A DNA stretch of 64,000 nucleotides from Terrihabitans soli (GCF_014191545.1 NZ_AP023361.1:1764501-1828500); one strand, 5' to 3'. Positions 27,954 to 36,546 are shown, numbered from the stretch's first letter. A program made the numbers and translations. The notes: generated by a model from the sequence alone, not told the origin.

Positions 27954-29171
27954 ATGAAACTCGATCTCGCAACGCTCTATCTCGTCTCTCTCCTTACGAC
28001 TGCATTTGCGGGCGGCATCTTCTTGTACACATGGCGCCAGAATCCGGCGCAGCGCGCCGTGCTGTGGTGGGGCGTCTCGTTTCTTGTTTCCGCCTCAGGC
28101 AGCTTCATTCTCGCGCTCGAGCACAGGCTGCCGCCGCTGATCGTGCATCTTGTCGGCAATTCGGCGGTGATCCTCTCCTACGGCCTGCTCTGGACCGCCG
28201 CGCGCCATTTCGAGCACCGCGAACCGCTCTGGAATTACGGCCTTGCAGGTACAGCGCTCTGGTTCGTCGCCTGCGCACTGCCCGGCTTTGCCAATCAGGT
28301 AACGGCATCGGGGCTCTATACCGTCACTGTGCTCGCCATCTATGTGTTCGCGACCGCCTTCGAGATCGGCCGCGGATACAGCGAAAAACTCGTCTCGCGG
28401 CCGCTTGCAACTCTTGTCCTCACGCTGTTCGGCCTTCTTCTTCTGTCGTATGTACCCGTGATCCTGACGACGGACATCGCACCCGCGGCGCGCGGCGACA
28501 ATCCGCTGCTCGGCGCTATGCTGCTGGCGGCCTATCTTCTGTGGTTTGCGATCCTGTTTCTGCTGATGACGCTCGTGAAAGAACGCGGCGAACTGCGTCA
28601 TCGCGTGGCCTCGCTCCGCGATCCTCTGACGGGCGGCGGCAATAGGCGCTATTTCATGCAGGAAGGCGCCTGGGCGCTCGAGAAGGCGCGCCGCGCCCGC
28701 CAGCCGTCCGCGGTGGTCATCGCCGATCTCGACCATTTTAAAAGCATCAACGATACGTTCGGACATGCGACGGGCGATGCGGTGTTGCAGCTCTTCGCCG
28801 AAGTCGCGCGCTCCCACCTCGATCCCGATCAGGTGTTCGGGCGGCTCGGCGGCGAAGAGTTCGGGATTTTCCTGCCGGGTTCCGGAGAGACCGAAGCGCT
28901 TGAGATCACCGAGCGCATAAGACGCAATTTTGCGGCGAAAGCTTTATCGGTCGACGGTTTTGCGGTGTCGGCGAAAGTGTCCCTGGGAATTTGCCTTGCG
29001 CCCTACAGCACGCACCAGCTGACGGAGATGCTGGCGGGCGCCGACAGCGCGCTTTATGAGGCGAAAAACAAGGGGCGCAACCGCGTCGAGACCGTCAGTT
29101 TCGCAGATCTCACGGCGGCGCTGGCGGCGATGCGGCGCGTTGCACCGGGCGAGACGACGGAAGCCGCATAA
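27954..29171 (+). CDS. Membrane diguanylate cyclase (GGDEF), no I-site seen
   Basis: A 405-residue protein with about seven N-terminal transmembrane helices (residues 3-215, such as LYLVSLLTTAFAGGIFLY and LLLAAYLLWFAILFLL) and a C-terminal GGDEF domain. The active site reads GRLGGEEFGIF, so it should make c-di-GMP from two GTP. The inhibitory RxxD motif expected five residues ahead of GGEEF is missing (DPDQ instead), so product inhibition by the usual site seems unlikely. It is on the same strand as aat but 63 bases away, and converges with the DUF2155 gene. Confidence 0.92.
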   Translation: MKLDLATLYLVSLLTTAFAGGIFLYTWRQNPAQRAVLWWGVSFLVSASGSFILALEHRLPPLIVHLVGNSAVILSYGLLWTAARHFEHREPLWNYGLAGTALWFVACALPGFANQVTASGLYTVTVLAIYVFATAFEIGRGYSEKLVSRPLATLVLTLFGLLLLSYVPVILTTDIAPAARGDNPLLGAMLLAAYLLWFAILFLLMTLVKERGELRHRVASLRDPLTGGGNRRYFMQEGAWALEKARRARQPSAVVIADLDHFKSINDTFGHATGDAVLQLFAEVARSHLDPDQVFGRLGGEEFGIFLPGSGETEALEITERIRRNFAAKALSVDGFAVSAKVSLGICLAPYSTHQLTEMLAGADSALYEAKNKGRNRVETVSFADLTAALAAMRRVAPGETTEAA

Positions 29172-29201
29172 GGCACGACGCGCCGCTTCGAAAGACGTCG
29201 A

Positions 29202-29705
29202 TTACTCGCCGAGTTTGGGGCCTTCCGGCGCATCGACCTTCGCGCCGCCTTTGCAGTCCGTCACCCACACATCGTAGATCGGATGCTCAACCGCATTGAG
29301 GCCGGGGCTGTCGGCGAACATCCAGCCGGCGAAGATCCGCTTGGTCTCGTTCTGCAGCGTGATCTCGTCGACTTCGACAAAGGCGATCGTCTCGGGCTGC
29401 TCGGTCGGCGGGCGCGTGAAGCAGACGCGCGGCGTCACCTGCAGCGCGCCGAACTGCACCGTCTCGTCGATCTTCACATCGAACGCGAAAATCCGTCCCG
29501 TGACTTTGTCGAGACCGGAAAACTGCGCGACGGGATTTGCGATGCGCTCGGGCGGCGGTGCGCTGTCCTGCGCGGGCGGCGGCGGCACGGCGCCGGGCTG
29601 GCCCTGGCGTTGCGGGATCTGCTGAACCTGCTGTGCCAAAGCAGAGCCTGCCGCGCAGAGGGCAAGTCCGGCAGCGATGAAAACCGGGCGAAAGCGGAAA
29701 ATCAC
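29202..29705 (-). CDS. DUF2155 domain-containing exported protein
   Basis: A 167-residue protein starting at GTG 29705 (VIFRFRPVFIAAGLALCAAGSALAQQ), where the signal peptide begins; no ATG lies close by in this frame. A Gln/Pro-rich linker (residues 25-55) leads to the DUF2155 domain with KVTGRIFAFDVKIDE, CFTRPPTEQPETIAFVEV and FAGWMFADSPGLNAVEHPIYDVWV. Its function is unknown. The gene sits next to the NDUFA12-like gene, a pairing that is common in Hyphomicrobiales. Confidence 0.85.
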   Translation of the reverse strand: MIFRFRPVFIAAGLALCAAGSALAQQVQQIPQRQGQPGAVPPPPAQDSAPPPERIANPVAQFSGLDKVTGRIFAFDVKIDETVQFGALQVTPRVCFTRPPTEQPETIAFVEVDEITLQNETKRIFAGWMFADSPGLNAVEHPIYDVWVTDCKGGAKVDAPEGPKLGE

Positions 29706-29781
29706 AGAAAGGGGCCCTGGACGGCGGGAGGAAAGCGCAGCATGGCCGTGAATATGGCGCGCAAGAGGCGCTCCGGCGAGG

Positions 29782-30177
29782 TCAGCTCCCCGGAGTCCAC
29801 GCCTCATAATCGCCGGTCGTCTTGTCGCGGCGGGTTTTGCCGGCGGTCGAGCCTTTCGGGCGATAGGCAGCGGGCGTGCCGGTCGGATTGGCGCGGTGCG
29901 GCAGCGTCCATTCCGGCGCCTTATAGGTCTCGTCGGACGGCGGCACATCGACCGTGTGATGCATCCAGCCATGCCAGCCCGTCGGAATGGCGCTGGCTTC
30001 CGCATAGCCGTTGTAGATGACCCAGCGGCGCTCGCCGAGCGGCGGCACGACAGCGCGGTAGTACTTGTTCCCGAACTCGTCCTGGCCGACGAAAATACCC
30101 TTGCGCCAGGTGAAGAAACGGGTGCCGAGGGTCTGTCCGTTCCACCAGGTAAAGAACTGGGTGATAAAGGTCTTCAC
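29782..30177 (-). CDS. NADH:ubiquinone oxidoreductase NDUFA12-like subunit
   Basis: A 131-residue homologue of the mitochondrial complex I accessory subunit NDUFA12 (B17.2). The typical segments are TWRKGIFVGQDEFGNKYY, RRWVIYNGYAEASAIP, GWHGWMHHTVDVPP and PEWTLPHRANPTGT. It is expected on the complex I peripheral arm and may help assembly. The gene stands alone from the nuo operon, as usual in alphaproteobacteria, and precedes the DUF2155 gene on the minus strand. Confidence 0.93.
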   Translation of the reverse strand: MKTFITQFFTWWNGQTLGTRFFTWRKGIFVGQDEFGNKYYRAVVPPLGERRWVIYNGYAEASAIPTGWHGWMHHTVDVPPSDETYKAPEWTLPHRANPTGTPAAYRPKGSTAGKTRRDKTTGDYEAWTPGS

Positions 30178-30385
30178 GTTCCGCTCCGGGCCTTAAGTTC
30201 TGGGGCCAGCATTTGCCGGGTTATGGCGTTTCGCGGCCCCCCTGTCCACTGGGCGCGACGCCGCTCCCTCCCCTTGAATCCTGTTCATAACTCAACCCGT
30301 CCACAGCTTGTGTTCCGGCGTGCTCTATTCGGCAGGCTCACCCGGACGCAGATTGCATTCAGTTGATTTTCGTGGGTGGGCGTCA

Positions 30386-30637
30386 ATGCGTAAGGACGAC
30401 TTTCTTCCGCAGCAGATGCGGCTCATGACCGATGACGGTCTGCGCTTTGTCGCGACCTATCGCGGCCTGATCAAATTCGCCTGTATCGCCCGTGATCGCG
30501 GCGGTCCTCATTCCGACAAATGGCGCGCCGCCGCCGACACCGCCAGCCGCGCCGTCGAGCAGGACGACGAATCGGGGGTCGAAGCAGCGCTCAAAACCTT
30601 CTCCTCCGCGGCCAAATCCGAAGGCTGGATACGGTAG
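30386..30637 (+). CDS. Hypothetical small protein (83 aa)
   Basis: An 83-residue frame from ATG 30386. It looks cytoplasmic and helical, with charged residues evenly spread (MRKDDFLPQQMRLMTDDG, then YRGLIKFACIARDRG). No domain was recognised. An intrinsic terminator about 35 bases downstream at 30671-30693 and a normal GC-rich codon pattern support it as a real gene. An in-frame upstream start at 30308 gives a longer, non-convincing N-terminus. Confidence 0.6.
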   Translation: MRKDDFLPQQMRLMTDDGLRFVATYRGLIKFACIARDRGGPHSDKWRAAADTASRAVEQDDESGVEAALKTFSSAAKSEGWIR

Positions 30638-30661
30638 AACATTCCAGTTTTGTAGAATGTT
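30638..30661. repeat. Inverted repeat after the 83-aa gene
   Basis: AACATTC (30638-30644) and GAATGTT (30655-30661) are perfect complements separated by ten bases. It starts right after the TAG stop. It is AT-rich and no T-run follows, so it looks more like an operator than a terminator. Confidence 0.35.
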
Positions 30662-30670
30662 TGCCCTGAG

Positions 30671-30693
30671 GGGCGGCCATGCGCCGCCCTTTT
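30671..30693 (+). terminator. Intrinsic terminator
   Basis: GGGCGGC (30671-30677) and GCCGCCC (30683-30689) form a seven-pair GC stem around CATGC, followed by TTTT. It ends the short 83-residue gene at 30386. Confidence 0.7.
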
Positions 30694-30798
30694 ACGGCTC
30701 GCAATTGCGGGCCGTCCCGCCTACATAACAGCCAACTCCTCACATCCGCGCCGGCCTTTTCTTCAAGGATGGGCTGCGCTTCATCAGGATTGTCCGAG

Positions 30799-31050
30799 AT
30801 GGCCAAGAAACCCGGCTCGAAGAGCGAAAGCGTCTTGTTCAATGTCGTCTATGAGGACGGCACCCAGAAATCGAACCGCCGCGTTCCCGGCGAGCTTCTC
30901 GGCGGTCTCGACGGCGATGAGCCGGCCCGCGCCTTCATCGAGGAGCAGGACCGCGAGATTTCCGAAAAGTCCGGCCAGGCGCCGCTCGCGATCGAGCGCC
31001 TGTGGCGCGTCGGCGCCAAAGAGCCGAAGGCGAACTACACCCGCGCCTGA
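30799..31050 (+). CDS. Hypothetical small basic/acidic protein (83 aa)
   Basis: An 83-residue frame from ATG 30799 (MAKKPGSKSESVLFNVVYED). It is highly charged, with no membrane segment; VLFNVVYEDGTQKSNRRVP is beta-like, and AFIEEQDREISEKSGQAPL is helical. The frame starts at MAKKPG because upstream in-frame ATGs would fall in the intergenic stretch. It resembles small conserved proteins annotated as hypothetical in Hyphomicrobiales; no function is known. It follows the terminator at 30671-30693, so it has its own promoter. Confidence 0.6.
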   Translation: MAKKPGSKSESVLFNVVYEDGTQKSNRRVPGELLGGLDGDEPARAFIEEQDREISEKSGQAPLAIERLWRVGAKEPKANYTRA

Positions 31051-31205
31051 CGCGCGGCCGCCTGCAAATCATGAACTTTCGCTTATCCTAGAATCCCGCC
31101 TCGCGCAGAACTGGCATTCGGCGAACCGGCTTGAGTGTGACACACGCATCCGTAGACTGCGCAGCGGCTGCGGGGGCGGCTCGAACATTGCGGAACGGAG
31201 GCGAT

Positions 31206-32036
31206 ATGCACTCCTCCCGGCTCATCGCCGCGGCCATGCTCATGCTCGCAGCACCTGCTCTTGCGCAGGAAGCTAACTTCGAAGCCCTGGAGGGCCTCGA
31301 GGTTGAGGCGGCAGCACCCGAACCCGAATTCAATTGCGATCAGAAAGATGTCCCGGGCGAGCTCGCTTTGCTGTGCCTCGGTCTGGATGTCGGCGGCTAT
31401 CAGGATGCGATGTCGCGCCCGGCCGAGATCACCGGCAAAGGCCGCCCCGACATCAAACCCTCGCTCGCCCGCCGCCCGATCACCGAGGAAATCACCGGCC
31501 GCGGCCTTGCCGCCGCGCCGGCCGATCCGTTGCGGAAAGATCCGTTTGCCGGTCCGGAAGATCGCGGTATCGGCATGCGCGTGCGCGCCGACGGAACGCC
31601 CGTCCAGTTCTCAACCGAGATGGTGCAGCCCGGCATGGCCGGCGACACGGTGATGAACTGGGAGCTGAAAGCCGAAACCTCGCCGCAGCAATCTGGCCTG
31701 TTCTACGGTGGCGCGGCGGCTGGTACATACAATCCGGAGAGCCCGGGCGGCATGAGCGAAACTCTGTCGGGATTTGCCGGGCTGCGCAGCGTCATGAAAC
31801 CGGCCGATAATGTGCAGATCGGTGCCGAGATCGCGCCGCGCTTCGGCATGCCGGATTATTCCGTACAGCAAGGCTCGCTCGCCTTCGAGCCGAAGCTTTC
31901 GGCAAGATCGGATCTCGGCCGGCTCGGCACCTCAGATTTTGTCGGCAGCATCAATGCGGACGCCGGCTACAGCGTGCCGGTCAACGGCGATCCTGCCGCC
32001 TGGGGCGGCATGCGCCTGACGGTGAAACCGAAATAA
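31206..32036 (+). CDS. Exported hypothetical protein (276 aa)
   Basis: A 276-residue protein from ATG 31206, with a good Shine-Dalgarno (CGGAGG) seven bases ahead. A signal peptide (HSSRLIAAAMLMLAAPALAQ) precedes an acidic linker and a region with FNCDQKDVPGELALLCLGLD. The C-terminal 130 residues are rich in Gly, Pro and polar residues with alternating patterns (SGLFYGGAAAGTYNPES), as in periplasmic or outer-membrane-associated proteins. No domain was recognised. It converges with the hybrid kinase, end to end. Confidence 0.7.
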   Translation: MHSSRLIAAAMLMLAAPALAQEANFEALEGLEVEAAAPEPEFNCDQKDVPGELALLCLGLDVGGYQDAMSRPAEITGKGRPDIKPSLARRPITEEITGRGLAAAPADPLRKDPFAGPEDRGIGMRVRADGTPVQFSTEMVQPGMAGDTVMNWELKAETSPQQSGLFYGGAAAGTYNPESPGGMSETLSGFAGLRSVMKPADNVQIGAEIAPRFGMPDYSVQQGSLAFEPKLSARSDLGRLGTSDFVGSINADAGYSVPVNGDPAAWGGMRLTVKPK

Positions 32037-33986
32037 TCAACCCGCGTCGAGCGCCCTCAAGCGCTCGACGACTTCGCTCCAGCGATAGGGCTTGGCGATA
32101 AAGGCCGTCTCCGACAGATCCGCCTTTGCCTTTTCGATGGCCGGCAGGGGATAGCCGGACGCCAGAATGATCTTCATATCCGGGCGCATCATGCGCGCTT
32201 CGCGCGCAAGCTCGATCCCGTTCATGCCGCGCGGCATCACCACATCGCTGAACAGAACGTCGATCTTGCGGTCGCGCATCAGAATGTCGACCGCCTCCGT
32301 GGCATCGTTGGCCGTCAGGACATCATAGCCGAGGCTCGCAAACATCTCGACCGCAACATTCATCACCTGCTCGTCATCGTCGACGATAAGAACCGTGCCG
32401 GCTTGAACGCCCGCATTTTCAGGCGATTTGGCCGCGACCGGAGCGCCTGCAGGCAGATAGAGCGAAACGGCCGTCCCCAAACCCTCGGCAGAGGCGATAT
32501 CGATGTAGCCGTTCGACTGCGCCACAAAACCGTAAACCTGGCTAAGGCCGAGCCCCGTGCCTTTGCCAATATCCTTTGTCGTGAAGAAAGGTTCGCAAGC
32601 GCGGGCCAAAGTCTCGGCCGACATGCCGCTGCCGGAATCGCTGACCGTTGTACGCACATATACACCGGGATCGATATTCGACAGCATCAGGGGACGCGGC
32701 TGGTCAATCGTCACGACCTCCGTCGCCAGAAGTACCGTGCCGTCATCGCCGCTGGCATCCCGCGCATTGACCACAAGATTGAGCAACGCGGCCTCGAACT
32801 GCGTATGATCGACAAGAACCTCGTGCATATCGCGTGCAAGCTCGATCTCGAGAATGACATTGTCGCCCGCGCCGCGGCGCAGAATGGCCTCGAAGGTCTC
32901 GATCAGAAGATTGGGATTGTGCGGCTCGGGCCGCAAAGACTGCCGGCGCGCAAAAGCCAATAATTGATGCGTCAGCTGCGAGCCGCGCTCGGCCGCCATC
33001 AGCGCGTTCTCGACGATGCGGATGTCGCGCGGTTCGGAGACCTTGCGCCGCAAAAGATCAAGGCTCGAGACGATGACGGTCAGAAGATTGTTGAAATCGT
33101 GCGCGACGCCGCCGGTGAGCTGGCCGATGGCATCCATTTTTTGCGCTTGAAACAGCGCCTGCTGCGTCTGTTCGAGCTGTTCCTGCGCGAGACGGTGTTC
33201 GGTGCGGTCGCGCGTGATCTTGGCAAATCCGATGAGTTCGCCTGCGTCATTGCGGATGGCATCGATAACGACGCTTGCCCAAAAGCGCGAACCGTCCTTG
33301 CGCACGCGCCAGCCTTCGGCTTCGAAACGGCCCTCCGTCTCCGCCGTCTGCAGCGCGCGGGCCGGCAGGCCGCTGTCCTGATCTTCGGGCGTGTAAAAGC
33401 GCGAGAAATGCTGACCGACAATTTCGTCCGCGCTGAAATGCTTGATGCGTTCGGCGCCCGGATTCCAGTTGGACACATAGCCGCCGGGATCGAGCATATA
33501 GATCGCGTAATCGGTGACGCCCTGCACGAGAATGCGGAAGCGCCGCTCGCTGTCTAAAAGCTCCTGGCGCGCGCGCATGCGATCGGTGATGTCGCGCGTG
33601 ATTTTTGCGAAGCCGAGCAACTGACCTTGCGGATCGCGGATCGCATCGATCACGACGCTTGCAAAAAATTCCGTGCCGTCCTTGCGGACGCGCCAAGCTT
33701 CGGTTTCGAACCGGCCTTCGCTGGCGGCAGTCGCCAGCGCGCGTTCCGGCGCGCCGGCCTCTCGATCGTCTTCGCGATAAAAGGCGGAAAAATGCCGGCC
33801 GAGGATTTCGGCTGCTGTGTAGCCCTTGAAGCGCTGGGCACCCGCATTCCAGCTCGTCACAATGCCCGAGGAATCGAGCATATAGATGGCGTAATCCGTC
33901 ACGGCATCGATAAGCAGCTGATGCCGCGTTTCGACGCCGGGTTGGCTCGTTTCCTGAGCGTTCAAAATATGTCCCCTAGCTTCCAC
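32037..33986 (-). CDS. Hybrid sensor histidine kinase (PAS-PAS-HisKA-HATPase-REC)
   Basis: A 649-residue soluble hybrid kinase with no transmembrane helices. Two near-duplicate PAS/PAC units (about residues 20-145 and 147-270) share YAIYMLD and GFAKITRD. The phosphoacceptor His is in GGVAHDFNNLL near residue 298; the ATPase has NARDA, GSGMS and GTGLGLSQV; a receiver follows with the acceptor Asp in LFSDVVMP near residue 580 and the conserved Lys in AKPYRW. It probably senses a cytosolic cue by PAS and passes phosphate on through its own receiver. The output partner is not visible. Confidence 0.92.
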   Translation of the reverse strand: MEARGHILNAQETSQPGVETRHQLLIDAVTDYAIYMLDSSGIVTSWNAGAQRFKGYTAAEILGRHFSAFYREDDREAGAPERALATAASEGRFETEAWRVRKDGTEFFASVVIDAIRDPQGQLLGFAKITRDITDRMRARQELLDSERRFRILVQGVTDYAIYMLDPGGYVSNWNPGAERIKHFSADEIVGQHFSRFYTPEDQDSGLPARALQTAETEGRFEAEGWRVRKDGSRFWASVVIDAIRNDAGELIGFAKITRDRTEHRLAQEQLEQTQQALFQAQKMDAIGQLTGGVAHDFNNLLTVIVSSLDLLRRKVSEPRDIRIVENALMAAERGSQLTHQLLAFARRQSLRPEPHNPNLLIETFEAILRRGAGDNVILEIELARDMHEVLVDHTQFEAALLNLVVNARDASGDDGTVLLATEVVTIDQPRPLMLSNIDPGVYVRTTVSDSGSGMSAETLARACEPFFTTKDIGKGTGLGLSQVYGFVAQSNGYIDIASAEGLGTAVSLYLPAGAPVAAKSPENAGVQAGTVLIVDDDEQVMNVAVEMFASLGYDVLTANDATEAVDILMRDRKIDVLFSDVVMPRGMNGIELAREARMMRPDMKIILASGYPLPAIEKAKADLSETAFIAKPYRWSEVVERLRALDAG

Positions 33987-34105
33987 CGCTTGTAAGCCGA
34001 TGAAAGGCGCTTACGCAAAGCAACACGGTCCGGTCGCGCAGGCCGAACTATAGGAAACCCGCGAGCGAAACTCCGGTTCCATCTCCTCCGGGGGTAGAGG
34101 AGGCT

Positions 34106-34390
34106 CTAAGCGTCCTTGGTCATGCCGATTTCGGTGGCGATGTCGAAGAAGCTCTTGGGCTGGCCGCCGGCCGCCGCACGGTTGGCGGCCCGCAGATAGC
34201 GGAAGGGGAACCTGACCGCGTCCACATTGGACGGCGACAGGGTGCGGCGGGCCGAAGTGTTGAGGGCCTCGGCATCCTTCAGGCAGGCGTCGATATCCTC
34301 GGCGCTCATGACACCCTTTTCCCGCAGGCTGTTCATCAGCGCGGCGACGGCGGCGTAAAGGCCTTCAAGCTGGAGATTGGCTGTGTTCAT
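34106..34390 (-). CDS. Hypothetical protein (94 aa), helical
   Basis: A 94-residue frame from ATG 34390 with GAGG nine bases ahead. It begins NTANLQLEGLYAAVAALMNS and is mainly helical and mildly acidic; the second half has FPFRYLRAANRAAAGGQPKS and ends TEIGMTKDA. No signal peptide or domain was recognised. An in-frame TTG 15 bases upstream is less likely. It lies between the hybrid kinase and ruvX, on the kinase strand but about 120 bases away from it. Confidence 0.65.
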   Translation of the reverse strand: MNTANLQLEGLYAAVAALMNSLREKGVMSAEDIDACLKDAEALNTSARRTLSPSNVDAVRFPFRYLRAANRAAAGGQPKSFFDIATEIGMTKDA

Positions 34391-34480
34391 CTGGACCTCG
34401 TTCAAAACGGCAATGTTCGCGTCGGGAGCAAAGTTCCTGCAGAAGTTTCTCTCGGCCTGCTCGCATGCTACGCCCCGATC

Positions 34481-34957
34481 ATGACCGCGCCCATCGTTTC
34501 GATTGAAGAGCTTTCCGCCCTTATCCCGGCCAGGGCTGCCCTGCTCGGCCTCGATCTTGGCACGAAGACGATCGGCACCGCCGTCTCGGACGATACGAGA
34601 CGCGTGGCAGCGCCTTTAAAGACCTTGCCCCGCAAGAAGTTCGCGGAAGATGCCAAAGCGCTTCTCGAGCTCGCGCGCGAGCGCAAGATCTTCGGGTTCG
34701 TGCTCGGCCTGCCGGTCAATATGGATGGAACCGAAGGCCCCCGCGCTCAGGCCAGCCGGGCATTCGCCCGCAATCTCGCAAAGCTGACCGAGCTTCCCAT
34801 CGGCCTCTGGGATGAGCGGCTCTCCACCGCCGCGGTCGAGCGGGAGCTGATTGCGCAGGATGTCAGCCGTGCCAGGCGGGCCGAGGTGATCGACGCCCAC
34901 GCCGCCGCCTTCATCCTGCAGGGCGCCCTCGACCGGTTGCGGACCATCCTCGGCTAG
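34481..34957 (+). CDS. ruvX: Holliday junction resolvase-like protein RuvX/YqgF
   Basis: A 158-residue RNase H-fold protein (YqgF/RuvX), required for 16S rRNA 5' end maturation and/or Holliday junction resolution. Motifs: LGLDLGTKTIGTAVSDD with the first catalytic Asp, FVLGLPVNMDGTEGPRAQAS, WDERLSTAAVER with the catalytic Glu, and VIDAHAAAFILQGAL with the last Asp. The length is normal. It reads toward the arsenic operon but ends 58 bases before arsR. Confidence 0.93.
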   Translation: MTAPIVSIEELSALIPARAALLGLDLGTKTIGTAVSDDTRRVAAPLKTLPRKKFAEDAKALLELARERKIFGFVLGLPVNMDGTEGPRAQASRAFARNLAKLTELPIGLWDERLSTAAVERELIAQDVSRARRAEVIDAHAAAFILQGALDRLRTILG

Positions 34958-34997
34958 TCCGGCAAAGCCTCCGCAGTGTCTTGACCGCGTCATATAC

Positions 34998-35021
34998 TTC
35001 CATAATTCTCGATATATGGAA
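34998..35021 (+). promoter_or_regulatory. Putative ArsR operator overlapping the arsR start
   Basis: TTCCATA (34998-35004) and TATGGAA (35015-35021) are perfect inverted arms separated by ten bases. The second arm contains the arsR ATG. A candidate promoter (CTTGAC at 34980-34985 and an ATAAT-like -10 near 35002) would put the transcript start at or very near the ATG. This fits autoregulation by ArsR; binding is inferred. Confidence 0.5.
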
Positions 35022-35360
35022 TCAGAGATCATCTCCGGGCTCTCGGCCCTCGCCCAACCCACCCGCCTCCAGGCGTTCCGGCTTCTGGTGACTCACGAGC
35101 CCGAAGGTATTCCCGCGGGCGAGATCGCCCGCGCGCTGGACGTTCCGCAGAACACGCTGTCGTCCCATTTGTCGGTGCTGTCCCAGGCGGGTCTCGTCTC
35201 ATCGAAACGCCAGGGCACGACGATCATCTACCGCGCCAATCTCGAACATCTGCGCACGGTCATTTCTTTTCTGCTCAAGGATTGCTGCGCGGGCCGTTCC
35301 GAAATCTGCGCGCCGCTGATCGCCGATCTGACGCCGCGCCCTGCCTGCGAGACCTGCTGA
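35016..35360 (+). CDS. arsR: ArsR/SmtB family arsenic-responsive repressor
   Basis: A 114-residue winged-helix repressor (residues 8-85 with GEIARALDVPQNTLSSHLSVL as the recognition helix). The common ELCVCDL metal site is absent. Instead cysteines lie in the C-terminal part at 90, 91, 98 and in ACETC at the end, an arrangement like that of ArsR proteins which bind As(III) through C-terminal cysteines. The stop overlaps the arsC start by one base, so the operon arsR-arsC-aqpS-MFS is probably autoregulated. Confidence 0.9.
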   Translation: MESEIISGLSALAQPTRLQAFRLLVTHEPEGIPAGEIARALDVPQNTLSSHLSVLSQAGLVSSKRQGTTIIYRANLEHLRTVISFLLKDCCAGRSEICAPLIADLTPRPACETC

Positions 35361-35878
35361 TGCCGATTTTCAACGTCCTGTTTCTGTGCACCGCCAATTC
35401 CGCGCGCTCCATTATGGCGGAGAGCATTCTGCGCAAAGACGGCGCGGGCCGCTTCAATGCATTTTCAGCGGGCAGCCGCCCCGGCGGCAAAGTCAATCCG
35501 CTGGCGCTGAAAGTGCTTGAGAGTTTCGGCTATCCGGTTGAAGGCCTGCGCTCCAAGGACTGGAACGAATTCGCCGGGCCCGGTGCGCCGGAAATGCATT
35601 TCGTATTTACGGTCTGCGACAATGCGGCGGGCGAAGCCTGCCCGCTCTGGCCGGGTCAGCCGATGACGGCGCATTGGGGAATTGCCGACCCGGCCTCATC
35701 CGGCGGAAACGACATTCAGCGCGAAGCTGCCTTCGTTGCGGCCTTCAAACAAATGAAGAACCGGATTTCACTGTTCACCGCACTGCCGGTGGAAAGCCTC
35801 GACCGGCTGTCGCTCACGGCGCGGCTCAAGGATATCGGCATGAGCGAAGGCGCAACCGAATTGGCGCATTCGAAGTGA
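35360..35878 (+). CDS. arsC: Arsenate reductase, low-molecular-weight phosphatase type
   Basis: A 172-residue ArsC of the thioredoxin-coupled, LMW-PTP-like class. The P-loop is CTANSARS (Cys10 to Arg16) and the redox cysteines are Cys86 and Cys94 in VCDNAAGEACP. It reduces arsenate to arsenite in the cytosol. It starts at ATG 35360 overlapping the arsR stop, and its stop overlaps the aqpS GTG. The C-terminal tail beyond about residue 135 is longer than in the Gram-positive enzymes. Confidence 0.93.
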   Translation: MPIFNVLFLCTANSARSIMAESILRKDGAGRFNAFSAGSRPGGKVNPLALKVLESFGYPVEGLRSKDWNEFAGPGAPEMHFVFTVCDNAAGEACPLWPGQPMTAHWGIADPASSGGNDIQREAAFVAAFKQMKNRISLFTALPVESLDRLSLTARLKDIGMSEGATELAHSK

Positions 35879-36540
35879 CGCCGCGCCGGTTGGCAGCGGA
35901 GGCGCTCGGCACCGCTTTTCTTCTCGCAGCCGTCGTGGGTTCTGGAATCATGGCGGCCAGGCTTGCCGACGGCAACAACGCGCTTGCTCTGCTGTGCAAC
36001 GCCCTTTCGACCGGCGCTATTCTGACTGTGCTGATATTGATCTTCGGTCCGGTGTCAGGCGCCCATTTCAATCCGGCCGTCAGCCTTGCCTTCGCCTTCA
36101 GACGCCAGCTTGCCTGGACCGAGGCTTTCGCCTTCATCCTTGCGCAAATAGCTGGAGGCGTGATCGGCGTCTGGGTCGCGCATCTGATGTTCGAAGTGCC
36201 GGTGTGGCAATTATCCGCGACGGCGCGCACCGGATCGGGACAATGGATCGCGGAAATCGTTGCTGCGCTCGGTCTCGGTCTCACGATTTTCGGCTGTGTG
36301 GCGCGCGCGCCGGGCGCCGTCGCATACGCGGTGGGGCTGTACATCACGTCCGCTTACTGGTTCACCGCTTCAACAAGCTTCGCAAATCCCGCTGTCACCA
36401 TAGCCCGCGCTTTGTCGGATACGTTTGCGGGCATTGCGGCCGCAGATGTATTGCCATTCATCGCCGCACAGCTTGCCGGAATGGCGCTGGCAACCTTGCT
36501 GGCGTTATGGTTCTGGCCTCCAGCCGATGAACGCAGGTAG
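35875..36540 (+). CDS. aqpS: MIP family aquaglyceroporin in an arsenic operon (AqpS-like)
   Basis: A 221-residue aquaporin-family channel, from GTG 35875 (overlapping the arsC TGA). It has six helices and the two NPA boxes (HFNPAVS and FANPAVT). In Sinorhizobium meliloti, AqpS replaces an active arsenite pump: arsenate is reduced by ArsC and arsenite leaves downhill through the channel. The order here is arsR-arsC-aqpS, close to that system. Arsenite as its substrate is inferred from this context. Confidence 0.85.
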   Translation: MTPRRLAAEALGTAFLLAAVVGSGIMAARLADGNNALALLCNALSTGAILTVLILIFGPVSGAHFNPAVSLAFAFRRQLAWTEAFAFILAQIAGGVIGVWVAHLMFEVPVWQLSATARTGSGQWIAEIVAALGLGLTIFGCVARAPGAVAYAVGLYITSAYWFTASTSFANPAVTIARALSDTFAGIAAADVLPFIAAQLAGMALATLLALWFWPPADERR

Positions 36541-36546
36541 TCGTCC

